Assembly (NCBI RefSeq): GCF_014200015.1 | Contig: NZ_JACHOT010000003.1 | Location: 404,747-468,746, forward strand | Direction of reading: 5' to 3' | Length of the DNA stretch: 64,000 nucleotides | Source of the DNA: Aminobacter niigataensis | Lineage (GTDB): Bacteria > Pseudomonadota > Alphaproteobacteria > Rhizobiales > Rhizobiaceae | Part shown: in pieces, positions 25,519 to 37,500 of the stretch | Layout of the letters: each line of letters begins with the position of its first letter | Numbering within the stretch: the first letter of the stretch is position 1 | The notes under the pieces: model-generated | Databases searched by the model: none | What the model saw: the letters and a program-made list of their open reading frames with translations, nothing else | Told to the model about the DNA's origin: nothing | Translations under genes and position numbers: made by a program

Positions 25519-28500
25519 TCAAGGAACCACAGGAGGTGTATGCTCCTCACCGTCGAACAGCACCCTAATTGAACTGCTCGCCGGATCATAGTTCTGAAGC
25601 GTCGCGACGGTCACGAAGTTGTTGCCGCCGCCGTCAACGTCGACCTGCAGGTCGGCGTTCGATCCGGAACCGACAACCCTGACATATTCGGCAACATTGC
25701 TGTTCGGTCCGAAATTGCTATCCAGCAGCGCCGACAGGTCGATCTTGTCGCCCTCGGAAGCATCGTAGTCGGTGATCAGGTCGGGCGCGTCGAGGTGTTC
25801 GATCACAAACAGATCGGCGCCATCGCCACCGGTCAGCGTGTTGAGCCCCTTCCCGCCAATGAGTACGTCGTTGCCACCCAGCGCGACCAAGATGTCGTCG
25901 CCATCGCCACCGATCAGGATTTCTCCGCTGTTCGTGCCGGTGATGGTCGAACCGGACACTCCGGTAACCGTCACCGATGCCGTGTCCGGCGTGGCCCCGT
26001 CGGTCGCGGTGTAGGTGAACGAGCCCGAGGCGAATGGAGAAGCTGTACCGCTGATCACGACATTGTCGAAATCGATGTCAGCGAATTCGTTGGCGTTGTT
26101 CTTTGACGTCATCAAGCCGCCGAGATCCAACGTATGGCTGCCGGCAGACAGATTGATGGTGGCGGTGAATGTCTGCCAGCCTGTGTCACCGGCCGTTGAC
26201 CCGTTATCCCCTTCCAACTCGTGAATGATGCCGCCCACGCCCAGGGCCGTGCCGTCGATCCGGGCAAGGACGCGCGCGTCGTCGTTGTTGTCGGTCTGGC
26301 CGCTCAACTGGAGACGATAGTCGAAGGTCAGCACGATGGTGGCAGCCTGGACGAGATTGAACGTCCTGCTGAATGCACCGTTCATATTCGTGCGATTGTC
26401 GTTTGTCCCTCCTCCGAGATCAATGTGCAGAGCACCCGCATTTCCATTGCCGGTTGAGGCACGGACACCGCTCGCATCATTTCCGGTACCGCCGAAGACC
26501 TGGTCAGAATAAACAAACCCTCCCAGGTCGGAACCATTTGCGCTGAAGTTGGCCGAAAAGCCAATTGCCACTGGATTGGTCGGATCGAAGACCGCCCCGT
26601 TGACGATCGTGCCACCGACCGGGCTTTGTACCGACGAAACGCTCAGCGGGTTGTTTCCCGGCGCATCGTTGTAGAGCAACGCCGCGTTGGGAATATGGAT
26701 CGCCGAATAGTCGGTGATATTTGTCAGGACGACGTCGTTGACCGCATTGGCAACATCGGCAACCGCAGTCACGCTGATTGTCGTCGTCGCCACGTTGCTG
26801 TCGGCCTGACCGTCATTCACCGTCACTTCTATCTCGCGCGGTTCGGTGGACGGATTCTCCGACGTGCTATGGAACGTGACCGCCTTGATTGCCGCCTGAT
26901 AGGCGGACAGCGAGGCGTGCCCGCTTAGCGTCACGGTGATCTGGCCGGCAACCGAGGTATCGACTGCGGCCGCGATGCCGGAAGGCATGCCGCTCCAGCC
27001 CATGACATCACCAGCCTTGGCGTTGGTAAGTACGATCCTGGCCGACTCCATATAGCTGTCGTCGCCGTCGGCAATAGTCGGGCCGGCCGCTGCGATGGAG
27101 ATTGGTGCACCGTTCTCGGTGTATTCGGTACTGTTGTTGGTGGACGACAGGAACCCTTGATAGTCGACGCGGATGTTGTCGAAATAGACACCCTCACCGT
27201 CTTCTTCCAGGTCGTTGTCTGCAACCAAGCGGATGGTTGTGTTGGCAGACATGTAGGACGAAATATCAAATGTGATGGACTTGTAGTCCGCATCCGTTCC
27301 CGGTGCGAACGTATGGATCGTCTGGAAACTGCCGCCATTCGTCGAGATCTGAACCTGAACGGTGTCGCTGGAGTTATCGAGCGATACGCGGCGGTAGTCG
27401 AATGTCAGCGTAGCCGACTGGGCACCCGTAAGGTCCACACTGCGCGCGATGTAGTCGGTTCCACCCGAGCCGGAGTCATCCCCGTCGGTCAGCCAAAGCC
27501 TGTTGTCACCCTTATCCGCCACAATCCTGATATCGCCTTCAGATGCTAGGCCGCCATCGTTAGTTTCGCTCCAACTGCCCTTCCAGCCCGATCCGCCAGC
27601 ATAGCCGGTGGACGAGAAATCCTCGACTGCCGCGCCTGGGCCAAAGTCGTTGAGCGCAAGAACGGGAGCAGCGTTCGGCGGAACGACATTGACAGTCACA
27701 TCGACCGAATCCTGCTTGGCGCCGCCGATGCCGGTGTTGCCGCCGTCATCGAAGGTGATCTTGACGGTGCGATCGGCTGCAGTCGGATTTGCCGAAGACG
27801 ACGAGAATGACAGGTTCTGGAGGATCGTCTCCGCCAGCGGATCGGTCGCGCTGCTATTGAGCGTGATCGTCACGTTCGCCGTACCATAGCCAGTGATGGT
27901 GCCGACGGCAGTTCCGCCAATCATCACGTTGCCGGCCGACTCCGACACCGGCCCGCCGACGAAGAAGGTCAGGCCATCGCCGGCAACCATGCCCGACGTG
28001 ATCTGGGCAGTAATCTTGCCGCCGGCGAAGTTGGTTGGATTGTCGGCATCGGTGACAGTGCCGGCAGCAAGAAGCTTAACCGCTGCACCGCTGGCATCGT
28101 AGGCGATCTCGGCCGGACTGTTGGGCTGTAAATCCGGAGCCAGATTGACATCCGTCACCGTCTTGCTGAGCGTGATGTCAAGATTGGCGGTCGACGTGTC
28201 GCCGTCGCCATCGCGAACCGTGTAGTTGAACTTTTCCACATAACCGGGGGGAACGTCGTTACCGTCGGCGGTAAGCGAATATACGTATGTGCCGCCAGCT
28301 TGCATGACCAGCTTGCCGTAGGTGCCGTTCACCACGAAGCCGCCGCCTGCTGGGTCGGTGTCCGAGTTCGTTCCCTGGAGTCCAACAACCGTCAAGCCGC
28401 CATCAGCACCAGCGTCGTCATTGGCCAGTACAGCGCCGTTGGTCGTGAGGGCCGACGAATTCGACGACACGAAACGAACCATGAGCTCGAACGGATTGCT

Positions 28501-31500
28501 GGCGCCTTCATTCGTGAATATCTCAGTGACAGGACTGCCCGATCCCTTGACGAGGCCGAGTACGTCGAGCGTGTAGTTTTGACCAGCGATTATCACCGTA
28601 CTCGTCGTCGACGTAATCTTGATGACGTCGCGTGAATCGACACCGTCATTTGGATTGTCGTTTCCGTCGTTCGGCGTCTCGTCATGAGTGAAGCTGACAA
28701 CGATCGGCCCGACATTGACTGGCTGACCGTTTACGATCGCCGTAAACGACACGCTGAGCTTGGTCGTGCTCAGGGTCGAACCATCGATAGGATTGTTGAA
28801 GTGCGTAAACGTGCCCAGCGAGAAGGTATTGTTGGTGACCAGATTGTTGAGGTTGGCCTGCGGCGCATCGACAAAGCCGTAGCCGGAGTCGGTGGCGTTG
28901 CTGCCCGTGCCGCCCCAGCGGATTTCATCGATCGCGACATCACCATCCCTGTCGATCTGGGTGGGCTCGCCGCCATTGGTAAGCACGCTTGTGGTCCAGC
29001 TGGCGACGATGTTCTGCACACCCAGCTGATCGATAACGATGTTGAGCGCGCCCGTGTCGTTCTGCGCCACCAGTACGTCGTCGATCACGGCGATGGAGGC
29101 GTTGAGCGGTACCTTGGTATCGCCCGCCGGACCGCCGCTGTCGGTGACCGTCACATAACCATTCAGGTTGATTGTTATCGCGTCCTCGGTGGACGGCGCA
29201 TGGACCGGATGATCCACGGGACCGTTGAGCGTGAAGGTGTACTCACCTGACGTCGGATTGAGCGTAATGGTGAAGATCTTGCTGTCGGTGACGGCTTCAT
29301 AACCGGCGAGGCCGCCTTTGTTGACGTAGCCGACGAGGTCACCGTTGCCATCAATTGCAAACAACACCGGCGCGCCGCCCGACTTCAGTGCACCGTTGGA
29401 TACGGTTTGCACCGCAGGATTGTTCGCGAACTCCTGGAACGCGAAGGTCAGGGTTCCTTCGTCGCCGCCGGTAATGAGGCTGCTGAAGTTGCCGCCAGCG
29501 ACATTGGTCGTATTGCCAAGGTTTCCTGGCTCATCGAGGTCAAGTCCCGGGACCAAAGCAGCAAAATCGTCGATGCCGCCCGACAGACCATGCTCTTCCT
29601 CGACGACGCCGGAGAGTCCGTCAGGATTGATCACCAGCGGCTTGTTGACGTCTATGACCGAGATGGTGTGCGCATCGGAATCCGTATCCCCGTCGCCATC
29701 GACCACCTTGATGGTGAAGGTCACATCCTTGCTGCCGGTCACCTGGTTGGCGAGGAACGTCCACGTACCCACGCCATTCACCGGCGCCTGCAGCGACAAC
29801 TTGCCATAGGCAGTGTCGATAGACTGTCCGTAGCTGACCTGGACCGTATGGGATGTCCCGTCATCGTAGCTGATCGTCAGCTTGTCAGGCACCACGCCAT
29901 CAGCACCGGGCTGCATGGTCCAATTGCCGCCGACTGACGTCCCTTCGTCGACCGTGCTCGAAGTCGGGCTGCCATTGTCGTCGCCGCCGATCGTCACCAT
30001 AGGCACGTCGTCGACGATGGACATGTTGATCTCGCCGGTCACTGTGTCGCCGGTGGCGTCCGTCACAGAGATCGGGATCGTGTCGGTCACCGGGGCGCCC
30101 GCACCCTGACCCGTGTGAGTCTGCGGCGACGTCAGCGCATAGCTGTAGCTCACCACCCCAGTGGCGGCATTGTAGCCGGTGATCGTCAGCGAGCCCTCGC
30201 CCGTGTTGACTGGAGCGATGCCGCTGAAGTTGTTGGCAGCGGCAGCAGCCTCGATAACCGCCGACGTTACCGTCGTTCCCGTCGCACCGCCAACCGTCAG
30301 CGTGAAGGCTTCGCCATTCGCAGTGACGGTGAAGGTGCCCGTCGCATCCGTCTCGCGGGCCGTAGAAGCCTGCGTGCCGCCGACGAGACCGTCTTCATAG
30401 ACGGTCCCAGTATCTCCGGTGATCACCGGCACATGCGCATCCGCGTTCACCTGAATCGTCAGCGTCGTCACCGACACGTCGCCGTCGTCATCGGTGACCT
30501 CGTAGGTGAAAACGTCCTGCAGGAACTGCCCAGGAGCCAATGTCGCGAACGCCGCCTTGGTGTAATCGGGCGTGTAGGTGTAGACGCCGTCAGCGCCCAT
30601 CACCAGCGTGCCGTAGGCGCCGGCTACGCCAGCTCCGCCGACATTGGCATTGGCGATGTTGCCAGAAGCCGTCTGGTTGCCAGCCGCAACACCCGTCACC
30701 GGACCGGCAATCGACGCACCGTCAGCGCCGAGCGGGTCGGCAACGTCTCCGCCAGCTTGGCCAAGTACCGCACTCCCCGCGACCGAGGCCGCACCTTCAA
30801 CCATCGCACGCACATCAGCCGCAGCCGTCGGAACATCGTCGTTGAATTTGATCGTCAACGTGCCGGTGTCGGTGTCGGTGGTCGACGTGTTGGCGTCGGA
30901 GTCACCCACGGTGTAGTCGAGCGCTGTAAAGGCGTTTGCTTCGTCGCCGCCGGCGGCGTGCAGGACGTTGTCGAGCAGCGTCAGCTTGTAGGCGCCGGTC
31001 GCCGTGTCGGTGATCTGAATGGTGAACAGTTCACCGCGCGGTCCAGTAGCAGTCAGCGTCTTCGACGTGTCATCCCAGCTATAAATGACCTGCTCCTGAC
31101 CAACTGTACCATACTTGGTATCCAGGTCGGCAAAGCTGAACACCAGCGCGCCATCGCCGCCGCTGCCCTCAAGCTTGCCAAGGAAGATCGCCTCGCTCGG
31201 ATCACCCGGGTCCACTTCTCCCACATTCGCGTCGATATCTCCGACTGAACCAGGGGCGTTATTGGCGCCTGGCAAGCCGTCTTCATCGACCGCAGCCCAG
31301 ACATTTCCTGCCTGAGGCTTCGACCCGCCAAGCTTGATGTCGAAGGCATCCGACACCGTGTCGCCGTCGCCATCCTTGCCGGTGACCTCGAAATTCAACT
31401 TGTCGATGAGTGCATCGGCGTGCGTTTCGCCACCGACGCTGATGAGCTTGAATTTCGGGCTATTGCCCTCGACTGCGACGGTCTCGAATTCAAGGCTGAA

Positions 31501-34500
31501 GAACTTCAAGCCCGGATCAAGGACAGGCGGAATCGTGACGAAGCCGTCCGAACTGATGTTCAAACTACTGCCGCTCGCGACAACGTTGCCGTCTTGATCT
31601 TTGGCGACCCAGTCGAGGCGAGCCGTTCCATTGCCAAAATGGTTGACACCAAGCTTGGCCGACGTCATCTCGACATCATAAACGACGGCAAACTTCTCGC
31701 CGGGATTCATGCCATTGTTGCCAATGCCAATGCCGTCTGCAGAGCCATTGAGCAGGCCGCCGTCGAGGCCCTTGAGGGTGAAGCCTTCGTAGTCCCTGGT
31801 CGCGGTCGGCCCAAAGCCACCCGAAACGGAGACTTCCGGCAGCGTGTTGCCGCCGCCAGGCAGCGAATTCACCTGGTTGAAGGTGTAGGTGCCGTCGCCA
31901 TTGAGCTGAAGCGTATAGAGCGTTGGGCCGTTCTGGCCGCCAATCGTGGCTGTCAGGGTCTTGCCATCGGGGGAGAGGCTGGTGGTGATGCCCTCGAGCT
32001 CGGGCCAACCGGTGATGCGCAGCCCGTTCGTGGCGTGCTGGCCGTCTTCGCCGAAGGCAAGGTTCAGGTCGCCGGTGACAGCCGCATTCAGGGCCGAAAC
32101 CGCGCCGTCCTCGATGCCGCCATCGACGAATTCAGGGCTGTCGTCGTCGACGTTGACGACGATATTGCCCGTCGCGGTGTCGCCGTCGCCGTCGGTAATT
32201 GTGAAGCCGAAGTCGAGCGCACGATTGTCCTCGAAGGAGGTCTCCTGCTCGCTCGTGTCAGGGTTGTCCGTAACCGAGTGCACCAGCGGCTGAAGCATGG
32301 TCAAGGTGTAGTTGCCGGAGGCGTCGATGGTCAGGGTGTAGACGGTGACACTGGTACCGTTGACGTCGATCGTGCCGGTGAGCGTGCCGCCAGCATCCGC
32401 ACCGTTCTGCGCCCAATTCTGGGCAACGTCGTACTGCGTCCCGATGCCATTGGCGACATGGATCGCCTTGAGGCCGTCAATGCCTTCTGCAACGATCGAC
32501 TTGAGCCCGTCGCTGCCGGCATCGAAATTGATCTTGCCGGTCGCGACATTGCCCGCGCCGTCATCGCCGGGGCCGCCCGCAATGCCCGTGGCACCGCCCG
32601 GCACATTCTCGTCATCTATGGTGGTGGTGTAGACCGCCTTCAGGCTGACATTGTCGAGCAGGGCGCCATGCTGGTTTTCGCTGCCGGTGCCCTTGAAGGC
32701 GAGCACGGCGTTGGGGCCGGTGGCGGTCACGTTGATCGTGATCTGCTGCAGACCGGGGGCAACATTGTTGTTGGCCGGGATCTCGTAGACGAGCTTGCCT
32801 TCGAACCAGACCTGCATGCCGCTGGAACCGGCGCCATCGCCGCCACGCGGCGAATAGGCGAAGGTGAGTTGGTAGGTCTGGCCGGCCTCCGTGCCAGCAA
32901 TCGTCTGCTGGATCGTGGCGTTCGTGGACGAGGTGGCGTTGATGTCACCGACGTTGCCGTTGGACGAATTGCCGACCGTGTCGGAGTCGAGCTCGACCAG
33001 CGCATTGCCGTACGGCGTGGTTACCCCGCCGGCACCACCCGTCTGGACCTCGAACGGCACGTTGCCGTCGGACGTCCAGCCGTCAAGCGAGTGGAAGATC
33101 TCCCAGTCCTGGTTGCCGAGGATGTTCTCGTGGCCAGTTTCGAAGCTGCCATTCTGGATCAGCTCCTCGCCAAGCGCGGGCACCGTCGGAACGACGGAGG
33201 TCACCTTCGGACCGTCGTCCTCAAACAGGACGCGGCCGGAAATGTCGGCGCTGCCCGTCGCGGTGTCGCCATCGCCGTCGGTCGCGGTGACGCTCACCGA
33301 AACCGTGTTGGCAGCAAGCGTGATGCCTTCGTCGTGGCTGTTGGTGTCGGGATGATGCAACGACACATACTGGGCGATCGTGATGACGCCCGTGCCAGCA
33401 TCGACATGCAGCGCGAAGGCGACCTTGTCGGTGCTGGTGACGCCGTTGCCGTCGGCGTCGTAGACACCGATGACCCGGCCGCTGGCGTCCTTGTAGAGGA
33501 AGATCGGCTTGCCTTCGGTGGTCTCCAGGCCGGAATTCACGCCATTGTCGTTGGCAAGTTCAAGTGCGAAGACCCGAGAGTTGTTGGCAGCCGGACCATC
33601 GGCGCCGAAGGCAATGTCGGCATTGACGATAGAGCCGGTGCCTTGGGCATACTGCACCGACATGTCGAGATCGGTGCCGGCGTTGACGTCATCGAACAGA
33701 TTTTCAATGGCCAAGGTTGCGGCCACTTCGTCCGAGGCAGGGTCGATGGTCGCGGTCTCGTCGATGACGATGATGTCGTTCAACTTGACGTTGGCGAGGT
33801 AGGTACCGGTGTTGTCGCCGGACGTGCCCACTTCGCGGAACTCGAGCGTATCGTTGTTGCCGCCGATGGCCGGAACGTTGATGACGATGGTCTGCATCGG
33901 ACCCGGGGTCGGCTGGTAGACGCCGACAACCTGGCCGTTCCAGATCACCTCGAGCTGGGCGCTGCCGGCAGCCGTGCCGTTTGCGGCGCCGATCTCGAAG
34001 GACAGGCCATAGCTCTCGCCGGTCGTCAGGCCTGAGATGGTCTGCGAGATCTGGATGTTGCCCGGCGAGGCCTCGAGATCGACCATGACGCTGTTGGTCG
34101 GGCTGTCGGCGCCGAGATAACCATCGGCGACCTTCTCCAGCACCACAGTGCCCGCACCTCCGGTCTCGGAGGCTTCGATCTTCCACCCGGCCGCCTGACC
34201 CGTGGCGGCGGTGCCGCTGCCCGTGCCCCAGGCGCCGTTGTTGCCTGTGAAGCCATCTATAAACAGGCCGTTGGCAACCGACTGCGGCGCAGTCACGGTC
34301 AGCTTCGGGCCGTCATCCTGGAACTTGATGACGTTGCCGACATTGACGGTGGCGCTGGTGGTGTCGCCGTCGCCATCCTTGGCCGTGAGGACGACCCTGA
34401 TGTTGTTGGCTGCGAGCGACAGTTCCTCGTCATGGCTGGCGCCCTGGTTCGGATGCTGCAGCGAGACATACTGGACAAGCGTGACCACGCCGGTCACCGG

Positions 34501-37500
34501 GTCGATGCCGACTGCGAATGCCGCAGGGTCGCCCTGGTCGATCTGGCCACCGGCAGCGTCGAAGCGGCCGACGATGATGCCCCCTTCGCTGAACAGCTGG
34601 ATCGCCCGACCTTCGGTGGTGAGCAGGGTCGTGCTCGCGGACCCGATGTTGAGCGCGTAGGTCAGCCCGCCGGCGCCATCCGCACCATAGTCGACGTTTG
34701 CCGTGACGATGGCGCCCTGCGACTGGGCGACGCCAATGGGGCCGACGCCGTTGTTAACGTGCGGGTCGCTGCCGGGGTTGAGAACGTTCAGCGGCGAAAT
34801 CGTGCCGGTGTCGTTGGCGTCGAGATCGTTGCCAGGCGTTTCGTCGTGAACCACGCCAGCACTCGCGACCGGCGCGGTGATCTTGGGGCCGTCGTCCTCG
34901 AACACGATCTTGTTGCCGATGACGACCGACCTCTCGACCGCATCGCCGTCGTTGTCGCTCGCTGTGAGAACGACTTTGACAAGGTTGCCTAGATTGACCG
35001 GCTCGTCGTGCGAATCGTTCAAGCCATTGCCCGGCTTCGGATGCTGCAGCGGCAGGTATTGGGCGATGCTGACGCCACCGTCCTGATCGAGGGCGACCGC
35101 GAAGGCGATCTGGCCGTTCGGATTCGCCGAGCCGTCGGCATTGTCCACGCGGCCGACGATCAAACCGTCCACGAGGTAGAGCGATATCTGGCTGCCGGAG
35201 GTTGTCTGCAGGTTGGAAGCAAGGCCACCCGTGCCGTTAACCTGGCCGTTGAGGGCAAGCGCGATCGACATCGTGATCGGCTCATCGGCACCCGGCGCAA
35301 GAAGGTCGGCGCCATATCTGACCACGTCGCTCTGGTGTGCGTAGCCAAGGGCCGCCGGCTGGTCGAGCGACGCGAACTGGGCGGCAATGTCCGCATCATC
35401 GATGTCATCGCCCTGGAGACCTGCCGTTTCATCATGCGTCACCGCGGCGCCGGTCGCCTTGATGTGGACCTGCGGGATGTCGTCGACAACTGACACGTTG
35501 ACCTTGCCGGCCAAGGTGACGGAATCGCCGTCCCGGTCCGTGGCCTGGATGACCGAGCCGAAGTCGATCGACGAGATCGGCGCGCCGTCGGTCTGCAAGT
35601 CCTCATTCTGATTGGCACCGGACGCCGGCGCAACATGATCGAGCTGGTCGACCAGGCGGAAGGTGAAGTCGCCATCGCCGTCGAGCGTCATCGTGAAGAC
35701 CGGGCGGTCCGGGCCATTGACGTTGTCGACGAAGGCGACAAGCGTGTTGCCGACCACGGCATAGCTCAAAGGCGAACCCTTGGACTGCAGTCCAAGCGCT
35801 TCCATCTGGTCGACCGCCGTCGCGGTGAACCCGAATCCACCGCCGGCAGCGGCGCCATCGGCACCGAAGTTGACCAAGCCTGCGACCGATTCCGACGCCT
35901 TTGCTGCGCCCGTAAACCACTCGGTGTCGCCGTCGGGCGATGTACCGTGCGAAAGCGCAGTCCAGATGTCGTCTTCGTCAACCTTGACGGACGCATTGCC
36001 CGGCTCGATCGACGGGCCGTCGTCCTTGAACACCAGATTGTCGCCGATGTTCAGGGTCGCCGACTGGCTGTCGCCGTCGGCGTCGGAGACTGTGGCGGTC
36101 AGCTTGACCAGATCTTCGGTCAGGCTGCGGGAGTCGTCGTTATTGTCTGGATTTTCGTGCCTGACGGCGCGGACCTGGTCGAGCGTAACCGTGCCGCTTG
36201 GGTCGACCTTGACGGTAAACACGAGGAGGCCACCGGCGGTCTTGCCCTCGACCGTGCCGTTGTTCATGCTCAGCACGACCTGCTGTCCGGTTGCGGTGTC
36301 GACGAGGCCGGAATTGCCGGCGACCACGCTCAGGGCGTAAGTGACGGATCCGGGACCATCAGCGCCGTGAGACGTAACAAAATTGCCGGCAAAGGACCCG
36401 GTTGCATTGGTGCCGAGGGTGGACTCGTCGACCGTGAGCACGGCCCCATCGCCGTTGCTGACGATCGTAGGCGTGTCGTCATCGACATTGATCTGCAGCG
36501 TGCCGTTGGCGGTGTCGCCGTCATTGTCGGTGACCTGATAGGTCAAGGTGAAGAACTGGTTGTTTTCGTTATCGCCCGTCGCGTGCTTGATCGGCGCATT
36601 CTGGGTCACGGTATAAGCGCCGGTGGCGCTGTCCAGCGTGACGGTGAGCACCTTGGTGCCGTTCTGGTAGACCTCCAGCGCACCGTCGGCGCCCGGCTTG
36701 TACTCGAAGCCCGTCGGGAAACCCGTCATCAGCCACGCGACCGAGCCGCCGTCGGCACCGAAATCGAGGCCGAGATTGTCGGAGACGTTGGCGCTGTCGG
36801 CGTCGTCGCCGGTACCGCTGGGATTGCCGCCCAGCGCGTCGTCGTCGAGAAGCACAACCTTGTTCTCGGACACGCTGGGACCGTCGTCCCTAAACACAAG
36901 GTTCGCACCGATATCCAGCGAGGCGGACTTGGAGTCTCCGTCTCCGTCGGTGATGGTCGCGGTCAGCTTGACCAGATTGTCGAGGAGGCTCTGGCTGTCG
37001 TCATGATTGTCCTGATCGGCATGCTTGACTGCGCGGGACTGGTCGAGCGTGACGTTGCCGTTAGCGTCAACCTTGACGGTAAACACCAGGGCATTGCCGA
37101 CAGCGGTCCTGCCCTCGACGACGCCGTTGTTCATGCTGAGCAGAACCTGCTCGCCGGTAGCGGTATCCAGGAGACCGGACTCGCCAGCAACCACACTCAA
37201 GGCGTAGGTGACCGTTCCTGCGCCGTCGGCGCCAAATGCCGTGACAAAGCTCGACGCAAACGACGTCGTTGCGTCGTCGGCGAAGTTAGATTCGTCGACG
37301 ACAAGCTCCGGCTCGCCGGCATCAGCCAGGCTGATTTCCGGGCTGTCGTCCTCAACCTCGATCGTGACATTGGCCGTCGCCGAACCGCCGTTGGGGTCCT
37401 TGACGGTCACCGGCACGTCGAAACCGATGACATCCTCCACGCTGTTCACGGGGTGGTCGATCGGCCCCATGATCGTGACCTGGAACGCACCGGTGCCGGG

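Noticed and set aside
31420..34035. Long plus-strand open frame (871 codons) inside the adhesin gene
   Set aside because: It is antisense to an intact repeat protein, its translation has no domain, and such frames are expected in GC-rich repeat DNA. The same holds for 35635-38292.
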